Below are positions 7,725 through 16,457 of a stretch of DNA of 64,000 bases, one piece after another. The position numbers and the translations under genes were made by a program. The notes beneath the pieces are model-generated. The model was not told the origin of the DNA and ran no database searches. It saw only the letters and a list, made by a program, of their open reading frames with translations. This DNA comes from Catenulispora acidiphila DSM 44928 (GTDB taxonomy: Bacteria > Actinomycetota > Actinomycetes > Streptomycetales > Catenulisporaceae): the NCBI RefSeq assembly GCF_000024025.1, contig NC_013131.1, forward strand, positions 6,200,001-6,264,000. The letters run 5' to 3'. The stretch's first letter is position 1, and every line of letters begins with the position of its first letter.

Positions 7725-9245
7725 CTAACCCGCCTTCGCTACGCTGCCGGCGATCGCAGCACGCAGCGCGTCGCGGCAATCGGCGGGACTGTCCGTGGCC
7801 CAGCAGACATACCCATCAGGACGGATCAGCACGACCGCGGCGCCAAGGTCTTCCACACTCGCGGCCCGCACGAGATCGACCCGAGGCGGCAACGCGAAAT
7901 CGTCCGGCACAGCCTTGGCAAGATCGAGCACGATGGCGTGTCCCGTGCGCTGAAGTGCCGACAGGTACACGGAATCCGCGTCGGTGACGAGCTCGGCGTC
8001 CGGCATCAGCTGCCCAACAAGCCGATGCTCGCCCGGCAGGTCGTAGTGCAATGAGAGCCCTGACATCAGCCCGGCGAGATACCGGTTGGCGTCCGGCAGC
8101 CGCAGGAGGTCGATGAAGATCTCGCGCAGCGCGGCGACGTCGTGGCTCGGATTCAGCTCGGCCAGGACACGCTGCGCCGACGTGTGCCGCAGCACCTGTG
8201 CGCCGACCGGATGGCGCTCGGTGTGGTAGCTGTCCAGCAGCCCTTCCGGCGCGCGGTCCTGAAGCGTCGCGGCCAGCTTCCACCCGAGGTTGAGCGCGTC
8301 CTGGACGCCCAAGTTCAGTCCCTGCCCGCCGAGCGGCGGGTGGATGTGCGCGGCGTCGCCGGCGAACAGGACGCGGCCGACGCGGTACTGCTCCACCTGC
8401 CGCGTCGCGTCGGTGAAGCGGGAGGCGTTCTCGACGGCGCTCAGGACCGTCTCGGGACCGTACACAGCCTCCAGCGCAGCAGCGATCTCCTCGCGAGTGA
8501 CGGGAGTGTCCCGCTCCTCCGACGACTGAAGCAAGGGCCCGAAGGTGAACCGATACCGATCACCCCCGACCGGAACCAACATCGACCAGTAGTCCTCGGT
8601 ATGGCGCATCAAAGTACTGATGTGCCCAGCCTGCTGCGGCACCAAGGAGGAAACGGCGGACAGGCTGATGTCGGTCAACACCGCCGGACGCGTTCCCGGC
8701 TGCCCGGGAAACGGCAGCCCGAGCAGCTTGCGCACCGTGCTGTGCCCGCCGTCGCACGCCACGAGATAGCGCGACCGTACCCGCAGCCCGCCGGCGGCGT
8801 CGACCGTCACGCCGTCGGCATCCGCCTCAACCGCGAGCACCCCGCGCTCTCGCAGGACCCGCACACCACCGGCGCTCGCGCGCTCCTCCAGCATCTCCTC
8901 GATCACCCACTGCGGCACGCCGATCGGATACGGATGCCGCGTGTTCCAGACCGTGGCGTCCAGCGGAACCGGCAGCGTCGCGAAGTGGCCGCCGACCGCG
9001 TCGCGCGGTATCACCCGCGCCAGCAAGGCTTCCAGCAGCCCGCGCTGATCCAACAATTCGGCGCTGCGCGGCTGGATCGCCCCGCCCTTGACCTGCTCGA
9101 CACGTGCGGACAACCGTTCCAGCACCACGGCGTCCACCCCGGCCAGAGCCAGTTCGCACGCCAGCATCAAGCCGGTCGGACCGGCTCCCACCACGACGAC
9201 CTCGGTCTCGATCTCGGTCCGGATCCCAGTCTCCATCTCGCTCAT
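7725..9245 (-). CDS. FAD-dependent aromatic monooxygenase (class A)
   Basis: The 506-residue product starts at ATG 9245. Motifs of group A flavoprotein hydroxylases are in order: the Rossmann VVVVGAGPTGLMLACELA near residue 13, the DG motif in ACDGGHSTVRKLLG, and the GD motif in FAGDAAHIHPPLGGQGLN. A C-terminal thioredoxin-like tail follows. Such enzymes use NAD(P)H and oxygen to hydroxylate aromatic or polyketide substrates, and relatives inactivate rifamycins or tailor antibiotics. A divergent TetR gene 59 bp away probably controls it, which suggests an inducible detoxification or catabolic enzyme. The substrate is unknown. Confidence 0.83.
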   Translation of the reverse strand: MSEMETGIRTEIETEVVVVGAGPTGLMLACELALAGVDAVVLERLSARVEQVKGGAIQPRSAELLDQRGLLEALLARVIPRDAVGGHFATLPVPLDATVWNTRHPYPIGVPQWVIEEMLEERASAGGVRVLRERGVLAVEADADGVTVDAAGGLRVRSRYLVACDGGHSTVRKLLGLPFPGQPGTRPAVLTDISLSAVSSLVPQQAGHISTLMRHTEDYWSMLVPVGGDRYRFTFGPLLQSSEERDTPVTREEIAAALEAVYGPETVLSAVENASRFTDATRQVEQYRVGRVLFAGDAAHIHPPLGGQGLNLGVQDALNLGWKLAATLQDRAPEGLLDSYHTERHPVGAQVLRHTSAQRVLAELNPSHDVAALREIFIDLLRLPDANRYLAGLMSGLSLHYDLPGEHRLVGQLMPDAELVTDADSVYLSALQRTGHAIVLDLAKAVPDDFALPPRVDLVRAASVEDLGAAVVLIRPDGYVCWATDSPADCRDALRAAIAGSVAKAG

Positions 9246-9304
9246 GGGCGAAAAGTATACCCGGTGCAAGAATAGTCCGAGGCGAGTCTTGCTAGAATGA
9301 GCGT
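9246..9304. promoter_or_regulatory. divergent promoter/operator between monooxygenase and tetR
   Basis: This 59-bp region holds TATACT on the minus strand (9259-9254), 8 nt before the monooxygenase ATG, and TAGAAT on the plus strand (9293-9298), 6 nt before the tetR GTG. Arms GCAAGA (9266-9271) and TCTTGC (9287-9292) form a dyad between them. It is a likely TetR-type operator, inferred from position. Confidence 0.5.
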
Positions 9305-9946
9305 GTGGACGGCACGCCAGGCCTGCGCGAGCGCAAGAAACAGCGGACTCACGCGGCGATCTCCGACGCCGCGATCGGGCTCTTCCTCGAGCACGGCTTC
9401 GACGCGGTCTCCGTGGCGCAGGTAGCCGAGGCCGCCGAGGTGTCCAAGCGGACGCTGTTCGCCTATTTCCCGGCGAAGGAAGACCTCGTCGTTCACCGCC
9501 TGGCCGACCACGAGACCGAGAACGCGCGCGTCGTCCGGAACCGTCCGCCGGAGACCGCCCCGCTGACCGCACTGCGCGAACACTTCCTGCGCGGGCTCGA
9601 GACACGCGACCCGGTCACCGGGCTCAACGACCTCCCGCCGGTGCGCAGGCTCTACCGGCTCATCCTCGACACACCCGCGCTGGTCGCCAGGATGGAGCGG
9701 TTCAAAAACGGCGCCGAGCGCGAACTCGCCGCCGCGCTGCGGGAGACGGCCGACGTCCCGGAACTCACCGCGCGGCTCGCCGCCGTCCAGATCGTCGCAG
9801 TGCACTGGGAACTGGCGAAGGACAACGCCGACCGGCTGGCGCACGGCGAGGACGCCGACGCGCGCCACACCGGCGCGGTGGCCGACGCCGAGCACGCTTT
9901 CGCGTTGCTGGAAAACGGATTGCGGGACCTGGCCGACGTGCCGTGA
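9305..9946 (+). CDS. TetR-family transcriptional regulator
   Basis: The GTG-started 213-residue product has a typical TetR N-terminal helix-turn-helix (residues about 10-55: AAISDAAIGLFLEHGFDAVS, then KRTLFAYFPAKEDLV). A mostly helical ligand-binding half follows. The family acts as a repressor released by a small ligand. Its divergent placement against the FAD monooxygenase suggests it represses that gene and itself. The start codon sits 6 nt after TAGAAT, consistent with a leaderless transcript. Confidence 0.85.
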   Translation: MDGTPGLRERKKQRTHAAISDAAIGLFLEHGFDAVSVAQVAEAAEVSKRTLFAYFPAKEDLVVHRLADHETENARVVRNRPPETAPLTALREHFLRGLETRDPVTGLNDLPPVRRLYRLILDTPALVARMERFKNGAERELAAALRETADVPELTARLAAVQIVAVHWELAKDNADRLAHGEDADARHTGAVADAEHAFALLENGLRDLADVP

Positions 9947-10013
9947 AATCACGAAGGCCCAGGCGACCCGTACCGCCGCCTGAGCCCTCGTCATCGCACG
10001 GGCCGTCCGGGAC

Positions 10014-10769
10014 CTACCCGACCGTCGCCGCCTCACGCTCGGCGAGATCGCGCTTCCACTGCCGGAAGCCCTCCTCGGTGCGGCCGCGGCGCCAATAGCC
10101 GGAGATCGACGCCCAATCGGCCGGGACGCCGCGCTCCTTGCGGATGTAGGAACGCAGGTTGTGCATGACCGCCTGCGCCTCGCCGTGGATGAAGACGTGG
10201 ACCAGTCCGTCGCGCCACGGTTCGGCGCGGACCGCCTCGACCAGCAGGGCACCCGGCTCGGCGCCGCCGGTGTGCAGCCAGGTGAGCTCGACGCCTTCGG
10301 GGCGCGCGAAATCGAGCTCGTCGGCGGGACCTGCGACCTCGACGAAGACCCGGCCGACGGCGTTCGCCGGCAACGCGGCGCACGCGGCGGAGATCGCCGG
10401 CAGCGCCGAGATGTCGCCGGCCAGCAGGTGCCAGTCGGCGTCGGCGCGCGGGGCATAGGCGCCGCCGGGACCGGACAGCCCGATGGCGTCGCCCGGCCGG
10501 GCGGCGGCGGCCCAGGGACCCGCGACGCCCTCCGCGCCGTGGTAGACGAAGTCGATCGCGATGGTCTCGGCGGCGGTATCCACGGCGCGCACCGTGTAGG
10601 TGCGCGTGGTATCGCCGTCCGGGCCGGGGACCTGCAGTTTGACGTAGGAGTCGGTGAATTCGCTGGGCTGGAACGCCGCGAATCCGGGACCGCCGAGGTG
10701 CACCCGGATCAGGTGGTCGTTCAGGCGCTCCGTGCGGCGCACGACGAACTGGTGAAGGGTGCGGGCCAC
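10014..10769 (-). CDS. siderophore-interacting protein (FAD/NAD(P)H ferric-siderophore reductase)
   Basis: The start is taken at GTG 10769, which has a GGAGGTG box 5 nt away. A longer frame from 10805 would begin inside the iron box. The 251-residue product (MARTLHQFVVRRTERL) has the SIP architecture: an N-terminal FAD-binding barrel with RTYTVR and DFVYHG (about residues 65-95), then a C-terminal NAD(P)H-binding part with HLLAGDISALPAI and ending WKRDLAEREAA. Family members reduce Fe(III)-siderophore in the cytoplasm to release iron. An iron box lies immediately upstream, so expression should rise under iron limitation. No siderophore transporter is adjacent. Confidence 0.87.
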   Translation of the reverse strand: MARTLHQFVVRRTERLNDHLIRVHLGGPGFAAFQPSEFTDSYVKLQVPGPDGDTTRTYTVRAVDTAAETIAIDFVYHGAEGVAGPWAAAARPGDAIGLSGPGGAYAPRADADWHLLAGDISALPAISAACAALPANAVGRVFVEVAGPADELDFARPEGVELTWLHTGGAEPGALLVEAVRAEPWRDGLVHVFIHGEAQAVMHNLRSYIRKERGVPADWASISGYWRRGRTEEGFRQWKRDLAEREAATVG

Positions 10770-10785
10770 GGGGGCACCTCCGTTA

Positions 10786-10799
10786 TTAGGCTTACCTAA
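10786..10799 (-). promoter_or_regulatory. iron box (DtxR/IdeR-type operator)
   Basis: TTAGGCTTACCTAA matches 13 of 14 positions of the right part of the 19-bp IdeR/DmdR consensus and is itself dyad symmetric apart from the centre. It lies 16 bp upstream of the SIP start, where iron-loaded repressor would block transcription. Confidence 0.75.
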
Positions 10800-10885
10800 G
10801 TTCATAGCCTAGAGGTCGATGGAGGCGCAAGGCCGACCGGTGCGCCGAGGAGAGGCAGTCGAGTAAAGTACCTTGACCAGAAACC

Positions 10886-10925
10886 TTGACACACCATCTC
10901 AGGGTATATACATCGTATATCGTAT
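10886..10925 (+). promoter_or_regulatory. AT-rich promoter/operator region of the GH105 gene
   Basis: TTGACA (10886-10891) is followed by an unusually AT-rich segment with TACATC (10909-10914, 17-bp spacing) and a 7-bp direct repeat ATCGTAT-ATCGTAT (10912-10925). The start codon is 34 bp beyond. The direct repeat is a candidate regulator site. Confidence 0.4.
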
Positions 10926-10959
10926 GGCAATTCTGCCGACCCGTCGAAAGGGTCCTGAT

Positions 10960-12135
10960 ATGCGAAGATCCACCCACCGAAGCCTGCGCCACGCCCTGCT
11001 CATGCTGCTCGCGGCCGCCTTGGCCGCGGTCGGCGCAGTCGGCGCGGTCCCGGCCAAAGCCGCGACGACCACCGACTGGTCGGCCGCGGTGGTCAAGTCG
11101 ACGATGCAGCGCTTCACGCCCAGCAGCATCGGCGGCTGGTCCTACCCCGTCGGCCTCTACCTCTACGGCCAGTACCAGGTCTACCAGCGCACCCACGATC
11201 CGTCGTATCTGGCATATCTGAAGTCCTGGGTCGACCGGTTCGTCTCCTCCGACGGCACCATCGACCAGAGCTTCGACAGCCTGGACAGCATGCTTGCCGG
11301 ACGGCTGCTGATCATCCTGCACCACGAGACCGGCCAGGCTAAGTACGCCACCGCGGCGGCCAAGATCTACAACCGGCTCGCCACCTACCCGCGCACGGCC
11401 GACGGCGGGTTCTGGCACGCCGACACCTCCTCGCGCGCCCACCAGCTGTGGGATGACGGCCTGTACATGGTCGTGCCCTTTCTGGACGAGTACGGCAAAG
11501 AGTTCGGCAACTCTCAGGCCACTGACGCCGAGGCGGTCAAGCAGCTCACCGTCTACGCGAACCACCTGCAGCAGTCCGACGGTCTACTCCAGCATGCCTA
11601 CGACGAGTCGAAGAAGGCCAGCTGGGCCGACAAGACCACCGGCCTGTCGGTGGAGCAGTGGTGCCGCGCCAACGGCTGGTACGGCATGGCGCTGGTGACC
11701 ACGCTCGACGACATCCCGGCGACCCAGCCGGGCCGGGCCACGCTGCTGACCGATCTGAACAAGTTCGCCGCCGGTCTGCAGAAGTACCAGGACCCTGCGA
11801 CAGGCCGCTGGTTCCAGGTGATCGACAAGCCGACGTCCGCCGGCAACTGGACCGAGACCTCGTGCTCCAGCATGAACGCCTACACGCTCTCTCGCGCGGC
11901 CCAGCAGGGCTACATCGATTCGCACTACTCGGCCGTCGCGGCGAAGGCCTATCAGGGCGTGCTCGCGCGGATCTCGCTGAGCAAGGGACTGACGAATCTG
12001 ACGAACATCTCGGTCGGGACCAACGTCGGCGACTACTCGTACTACATCGGACGCACGCAGGCCACGAACGACTTCCACGGCCTGGGCTCCTTCCTGATCA
12101 TGAACGAGCAGTTCGTAAGAGCAGGAGGTTCCTGA
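10960..12135 (+). CDS. secreted GH105 unsaturated glycuronyl/rhamnogalacturonyl hydrolase
   Basis: The start at ATG 10960 follows GAAAGGGT. The 391-residue product has a signal peptide (1-35, ending AKA-A). An alpha6/alpha6 barrel of the GH88/GH105 type follows: IDQSFDSLDSMLAGRLLI, HQLWDDGLYMVVPFLDEYG, EQWCRANGWYGMALV and ATNDFHGLGSFLIMNEQF. In YteR-like enzymes the Asp in the DDGLYM segment is the general acid for hydration-based removal of unsaturated uronic acid left by lyases. The expected role is extracellular degradation of pectin-like polysaccharide. An IclR gene is convergent at the 3' end, but no lyase is adjacent. Confidence 0.82.
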   Translation: MRRSTHRSLRHALLMLLAAALAAVGAVGAVPAKAATTTDWSAAVVKSTMQRFTPSSIGGWSYPVGLYLYGQYQVYQRTHDPSYLAYLKSWVDRFVSSDGTIDQSFDSLDSMLAGRLLIILHHETGQAKYATAAAKIYNRLATYPRTADGGFWHADTSSRAHQLWDDGLYMVVPFLDEYGKEFGNSQATDAEAVKQLTVYANHLQQSDGLLQHAYDESKKASWADKTTGLSVEQWCRANGWYGMALVTTLDDIPATQPGRATLLTDLNKFAAGLQKYQDPATGRWFQVIDKPTSAGNWTETSCSSMNAYTLSRAAQQGYIDSHYSAVAAKAYQGVLARISLSKGLTNLTNISVGTNVGDYSYYIGRTQATNDFHGLGSFLIMNEQFVRAGGS

Positions 12136-12197
12136 CGCGGCGGGTCGCGTAGCAGGCCAGGCTCTGGCTCCCGGCAATCGTCGGGGTCAGAGCACTG

Positions 12198-12953
12198 TCA
12201 TGTCCCGGATGGGCTCTCGCGGAGGGCCGCGCCTGCCGCCCGGCCCGCGTTCTGGAGGGCGCCGGCGAGGCGGTCGAGGTTGTGGGAGGGGTCGGTGATC
12301 ACGCACAGGGCGGCGATCGGAGTGCCGGGTGCGCCGTGGAGTGGTACCGCCGCGCAACAGACCCCTGATACCACTTCCTCGCGGTCGAAGGCGACGCCGC
12401 GTTCTCGGATCGTCGCGACCTCGCGGCGCCAGGATGCTGAGGCTGGGAAAGGGATTCTTGGTGAGGAGTCCGTGGTTCCGGCGTGTCTTCCGGCGGCCAG
12501 TGCCTTGCCGGCAGCGGTGTTCCACGGCCAGGTTCCCCCGCTGCGCAGCGGAACCGGGAGCCCGTCGCGGCCCGCCGTCCAGTCGACGATCATGTCCTCG
12601 CCGTTTCGCAGGACATTGACGGTCACCGTCACCCCGGTCGCCGCCGCCAGGCGCCGCATCGGCTCGCGGACCGCCGCGCGCAGTGCGCGGTAGGGCTGCC
12701 AGGAGTGTCCGAGCTGGAACACCCGGGCGCCGATCCGGTAGCCGCCCCGGCTGCGCTCCACCGCGCCGAGGCTGCTCAGCTGCTCCAGAAGGCGGTGCGC
12801 CGTGGTCTTCGGCAGCCCGCACTCGGCGGCCAGGCGGGTCACGCCGGCCGCGCCGGTCTGCTCCAACGCGCCCAACAAGGCGAACGCGCTTTCCAGAACA
12901 CCGCGTCCGCCGGCTTGTGGCGCGGACGCGGGATCCAAAATCGTAGAGGACAT
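12198..12953 (-). CDS. IclR-family transcriptional regulator
   Basis: The 251-residue product has an N-terminal winged helix (GVLESAFALLGALEQTGAAG, then LPKTTAHRLLEQLSSLGAVE), a hinge, and a GAF-like effector domain from about residue 85 with NVLRNGEDMIVDW and GVCCAAVPLHG. Family members sense small organic acids or aromatics. The nearest catabolic gene is the convergent GH105 hydrolase; regulation of it is possible but unproven. No Shine-Dalgarno box is evident before the ATG. Confidence 0.82.
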   Translation of the reverse strand: MSSTILDPASAPQAGGRGVLESAFALLGALEQTGAAGVTRLAAECGLPKTTAHRLLEQLSSLGAVERSRGGYRIGARVFQLGHSWQPYRALRAAVREPMRRLAAATGVTVTVNVLRNGEDMIVDWTAGRDGLPVPLRSGGTWPWNTAAGKALAAGRHAGTTDSSPRIPFPASASWRREVATIRERGVAFDREEVVSGVCCAAVPLHGAPGTPIAALCVITDPSHNLDRLAGALQNAGRAAGAALRESPSGT

Positions 12954-13121
12954 CTATCAAAGGTCTGCGAAACTGGCCGCCGGGACGTTGCCGGGACTGC
13001 ACGCCGGCTTGGCCGGTACTGCACGGGCGGGGGCACCGCTGAACCGCTCGAGCGAGCCGGCCGTTGGGGAGACCGGGGGTCCGTCGAACGGCGACGGCCG
13101 GGGGAAAAAGCAGGAGAGCGC

Positions 13122-14129
13122 ATGCCACAGCGCTGGTCGACGATGGACGTGCCCAAAACCGCGCAGTTCGCGCGCTGGCGGGAGCTGATCTGCGAGGCGT
13201 TCCTGGCGCTGACGCCGGAATCGGACCTGCGCGACGGGTTCGCCGGGACGGTGGCCCAGCGGCAGCTGGCCGAGCTGAGCATCGCGCGCATCACCTCGCA
13301 GCGGCAGCACGTGCGGCGCACGACGCGGGACATCGACCGCTCGGCGTATCAGGGTTATTACGTGAACCTCCAGATCCGCGGCAGCAGTCTGATGACCCAG
13401 GACGGCCGCTCCACCGTGCTGCACCCGGGCGACCTCGCCGTCGTGGACACCACCCGGCCCTTCGCCTTCGACTTCCAGGACGACTTCCAGCAGCTCTCCC
13501 TCTACGCGCCGAAAGCCTTGCTGCTGCCCGGATCCGGCACACCGGTCACCACCGCGACCCGCGTCGCCACCGCCGCCGGTCCCGGCGCCGCCGTCCGCCA
13601 CGCACTGCTCAGCCTCACCTCCGGCGACCTGTCCGAGGACACCGCCGCCCGCCTCGCCGCCCACGCCTGCGGCATCCTGTCCATCGCCCTGGACCAGCAG
13701 ACCGAACCCGACCCGCGCTCCACTCCCCTGCGCCAGGACCGGCTGCACGCCGCCGCCCTCGCCGACATCGACGAGCACCTCACCGACGCCGACCTGTCCG
13801 CTGCCGCCGTAGCCGCCCGCCTGGGCGTCTCAGTCCGCCTGCTCTACTCGGTCTTCGCCGGCCGCCGCCACAGCTTCGCCTCCGAAGTCCGCCGCCGCCG
13901 CCTCGACCACACCTGGCGCGACCTCCGGGACCCGGCGCGCACCCACCTGTGCGTCATCGACATCGCGGTGGCGGCCGGGTTCGCCGACGTGACCAGCTTC
14001 CATCGGGCCTTCCGACGGGAGTACGGACGGACGCCGGCGCAGGTGCGGCGCGCTGCTTTGGGCGGGGTTGCCGATGACGGGGATGGCGAGGGGGCGCTGC
14101 GGTCCCCCGCGTTGACAAACATGGCCTGA
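13122..14129 (+). CDS. AraC-family transcriptional regulator (AraC_binding_2 type)
   Basis: The start at ATG 13122 follows CAGGAGAGC, giving 335 residues. The N-terminal about 200 residues form the cupin-like AraC_binding_2 ligand domain (QRQHVRRTTRDIDRSAYQGY, LHPGDLAVVDTTRPF). The C-terminal about 100 residues form the double helix-turn-helix (LSAAAVAARLGVSVRLLYSV and CVIDIAVAAGFADVTSFHRA, then REYGRTPAQVR). NitR/FeaR-like regulators share this build. The target is unknown; it stands alone between divergent iclR and a convergent UPF0303 gene. Confidence 0.84.
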   Translation: MPQRWSTMDVPKTAQFARWRELICEAFLALTPESDLRDGFAGTVAQRQLAELSIARITSQRQHVRRTTRDIDRSAYQGYYVNLQIRGSSLMTQDGRSTVLHPGDLAVVDTTRPFAFDFQDDFQQLSLYAPKALLLPGSGTPVTTATRVATAAGPGAAVRHALLSLTSGDLSEDTAARLAAHACGILSIALDQQTEPDPRSTPLRQDRLHAAALADIDEHLTDADLSAAAVAARLGVSVRLLYSVFAGRRHSFASEVRRRRLDHTWRDLRDPARTHLCVIDIAVAAGFADVTSFHRAFRREYGRTPAQVRRAALGGVADDGDGEGALRSPALTNMA

Positions 14130-14149
14130 CGTTGATGTCAGGCCATGTT
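14118..14149. terminator. bidirectional terminator between araC and UPF0303 genes
   Basis: A perfect 13-bp stem, AACATGGCCTGAC (14118-14130) with GTCAGGCCATGTT (14137-14149), has a 6-nt loop and overlaps the araC stop codon. It lies between convergent genes. Confidence 0.7.
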
Positions 14150-14171
14150 CTGGAGCTGGGGAACTGCTGCG

Positions 14172-14678
14172 TCAGTCCGTGTTGTCGCCGAGGAAGCGCT
14201 CCAGGGCTTCGACGACGAGGTTGTGGTCGTCGACCTGGGGCAGGCCGGAGACGGTGACGGTGCCGATGATGCCGGCGCCGGGGACGGTGATGGGGAAGGC
14301 GCCGCCGTGTGCGGCGTAGGTGTCGCGGGGCAGGCCGGTGGCGTCCTCGAAGGTGGTGCCGCGATCGCGGTGGCGCTGGCCGATCAGCAGCGAGCTGTGG
14401 CCGAAGCGGCGGACCACGTTGACCTTGCGGTCGATCCAGGTGGCGTTGTCCGGGACCGTGCCGGGGCGGGCGTGGTGGAACAGCTGCTGGTCGCCGCGGC
14501 GGATGTCGATGGCGACCGGGAGGTCGCGCTCGCGGGCGAGGTCGACCAGCAGGGAGCCCAGGGTCCAGGCGTCGTCGTGGGTGAAGGCGGCGAAGACCAG
14601 GCGTTCCTCTTGGGCCTGCAGTCGTTCGGCCAGAAGGTCGTCGGCGAGCCGTTTGTCGCTCGGAGTGGATGCGCTCAC
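14172..14678 (-). CDS. UPF0303 (heme-degrading-domain-like) protein
   Basis: The GTG-started 168-residue product matches the UPF0303/DUF336-like fold: VFAAFTHDDAWTLGSLLVDL, RDLPVAIDIRRGDQQLFHHA, RKVNVVRRFGHSS and VPGAGIIGTVTVSGLPQVDDH. The family is related to HbpS/GlcG proteins, some of which bind heme or cobalamin, but UPF0303 members have no settled function. A TTGACT/17 bp/ATTAAC promoter lies just before the start and would give a leaderless message. Confidence 0.8.
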   Translation of the reverse strand: MSASTPSDKRLADDLLAERLQAQEERLVFAAFTHDDAWTLGSLLVDLARERDLPVAIDIRRGDQQLFHHARPGTVPDNATWIDRKVNVVRRFGHSSLLIGQRHRDRGTTFEDATGLPRDTYAAHGGAFPITVPGAGIIGTVTVSGLPQVDDHNLVVEALERFLGDNTD

Positions 14679-14685
14679 GGCTCGA

Positions 14686-14715
14686 GTTAATCAACGCTGT
14701 TGACAAACAGTCAAC
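14686..14715 (-). promoter_or_regulatory. promoter with inverted repeat for the UPF0303 gene
   Basis: On the minus strand, -35 TTGACT (14714-14709) and -10 ATTAAC (14691-14686) are 17 bp apart, 7 nt before the GTG at 14678. GTTGAC (14699-14704) and GTCAAC (14710-14715) form a dyad over the -35, a likely repressor site. Confidence 0.55.
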
Positions 14716-14727
14716 CGAGGCGGCCGC

Positions 14728-16356
14728 TCACGCGGTGGCCACGGGCTCCTCGACGCGCGCCGGGCTGCCCGGCAGCCGCACGCTGAGCAGCGCCCCGCCG
14801 CCCGGTGCGCGAGCCGCGGCGACCTCGCCGCCGTGGTTCGTGGCGACGTGCAGCACGATGGCCAGCCCGAGTCCGGAGCCCGGGGTGGAGCGGGCTTCCG
14901 GCGAGCGGTAGAAGCGTTCGAAGACGTGCGTGAGGTCTTCCTCGGCGATGCCCGGGCCCTGGTCTGCCACTTGCAGCAGGCCATCGGCGAGGGTGACGGT
15001 GATGGTTCCGGCCTCCGGGGAGAACTTGGTCGCGTTGTCGAGCAGGTTCGTGACGAGGCGCTCCAGCGCGGTGGCGTCGCCTTGGAGGTACCAGGGTCGC
15101 AGGCGCAGGTCGTAGGTGATGCGGGGCGCGCGGCGCTGCACGCGCTCGGCGGCGCGTTCGACGACGTCGCGCAGGTTCAGCTGCTCGATGGTCTGCGCGG
15201 GCTGGTCGTCGCGGGAGAGCTCGACGAGGTCGGAGATGAGCATGGAGAGCTCTTCCATCTGCGCGCGCACGTCGTTCAGGAGCGCGACGCGTTCCTCGGC
15301 GGGCAGGCGGGCGTCGTCGGGCGCGGCCGAGACCTGGGCGAGGAGGTCGAGGTTGGTGCGGATCGAGGTGAGCGGGGTGCGCAGTTCGTGCCCCGCGTCG
15401 GCGACGAGGCGCTTTTGGTGCTCGCGGGATCGGGCGAGCGCTTCGAGCATGGTGTTGAAGTTGCGGGTCAGGTGCGCGATCTCGTCGTCGCCCTTGACCG
15501 GCAGCCGGGCCAGATCGCCGGTGCGGGCGATGTATTCGGTCGCCTGCGAGAGCCGGACGACCGGCCGCAGCGCCGCGCGGCCGATCGCGAGGCCGGCACA
15601 GGTGGCCAGCGCGATGCCGAGCAGGCCGACGACGATCGAGATGGTGGCGATGGTGTTCAGGGCCGATTCGGTCGGCGCCAGGGAGGTGGAGAAGACGAGG
15701 GCCGAGGATTGGGGGGCTTGGGGGGATTGGGAGGATCGGGAGGATCGGGAGGATTGCGAGGTGTCGGCGGACCCGTCAGCGGCAGGGGTTCCGTCCGGAG
15801 AGGCGTCGCCGTCGGTCGGCATGTCGCCGTAGGTGTTGCGGATGGCATAGACGCGGTAGTCCACGCCGTTGTAGCTGAAGGTTCGCAGCGACGTCTCGCG
15901 CTGCTGGGCGGCGACGGCGATCTCGGGCTGGCCGAAGGGAGCCCACACCTGATAGGTCGCCAGGACCTGGTCGGGTCGCCCCTGCGGTCCGAGGCGTTGC
16001 AGCTCCAGGTTCTGCGGCTCGTGCGCGGTGCCGTCGGCGAAGACCAGGGACTCCTGGTAGCCGGAGCTGGCCAGGAGCGTCTGGGCCTGGTCGATCTTGC
16101 TCGGGGAGAACATCTCCAGCGGCCACGCGGTGAAGACGGTCGCGCGCTGCTCGAGCTGGTGGTCCATCCGATTCATGATCGTGCGGCTGATCGCCAGGTA
16201 GCCGATCAGCGCGCAGAGGGCGACCGAGAGGCCGACGGCCGCCACGACCAGGAGGGTGATCCGGGATCGGAACGACCGCCGCGTGAGCCAACTGCCGTTC
16301 CCGTTCCCACTCCGGTCCCCGTCCCCGCCGCCGTGCCGATCGCCGTGCCTGCGCAT
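14728..16356 (-). CDS. orphan membrane sensor histidine kinase (MprB-like)
   Basis: The 542-residue product has a membrane span at about residues 33-55, an extracytoplasmic sensor to about 228, a second span at 232-257, and a HAMP segment. The HisKA box is AGHELRTPLTS with phospho-acceptor His323. An HATPase domain follows, with NLLDNATKFSP, ADQGPGIAEEDL and GSGLGLAIV. The sensor's last part carries a Ser-rich repeat (residues about 198-212) encoded by 9-bp tandem units. Such kinases normally sit beside an OmpR-type regulator; none is adjacent here, so the partner must be elsewhere. The first about 25 residues are Gly/His/Arg-rich and the true start may be later. Confidence 0.86.
   Translation of the reverse strand: MRRHGDRHGGGDGDRSGNGNGSWLTRRSFRSRITLLVVAAVGLSVALCALIGYLAISRTIMNRMDHQLEQRATVFTAWPLEMFSPSKIDQAQTLLASSGYQESLVFADGTAHEPQNLELQRLGPQGRPDQVLATYQVWAPFGQPEIAVAAQQRETSLRTFSYNGVDYRVYAIRNTYGDMPTDGDASPDGTPAADGSADTSQSSRSSRSSQSPQAPQSSALVFSTSLAPTESALNTIATISIVVGLLGIALATCAGLAIGRAALRPVVRLSQATEYIARTGDLARLPVKGDDEIAHLTRNFNTMLEALARSREHQKRLVADAGHELRTPLTSIRTNLDLLAQVSAAPDDARLPAEERVALLNDVRAQMEELSMLISDLVELSRDDQPAQTIEQLNLRDVVERAAERVQRRAPRITYDLRLRPWYLQGDATALERLVTNLLDNATKFSPEAGTITVTLADGLLQVADQGPGIAEEDLTHVFERFYRSPEARSTPGSGLGLAIVLHVATNHGGEVAAARAPGGGALLSVRLPGSPARVEEPVATA
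15706..15760 (-). repeat. 9-bp GGAGGATCG-type tandem repeat inside the kinase gene
   Basis: Units of GGAGGATCG and close variants repeat in tandem and encode Ser-Ser-Arg/Gln triplets on the minus strand, between the sensor domain and the second membrane span. The unit length is a multiple of three, so copy-number change keeps the frame. Confidence 0.7.
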
Positions 16357-16457
16357 GCGCAGAGCCTGGGGCGTCGCGCTGAGAGACGGCTGAGATCAGA
16401 CCGTGAGGAGTGTGAGGAAGCGCCTACCCGCACTGCTCTTGCCATTACTACTCGCAG

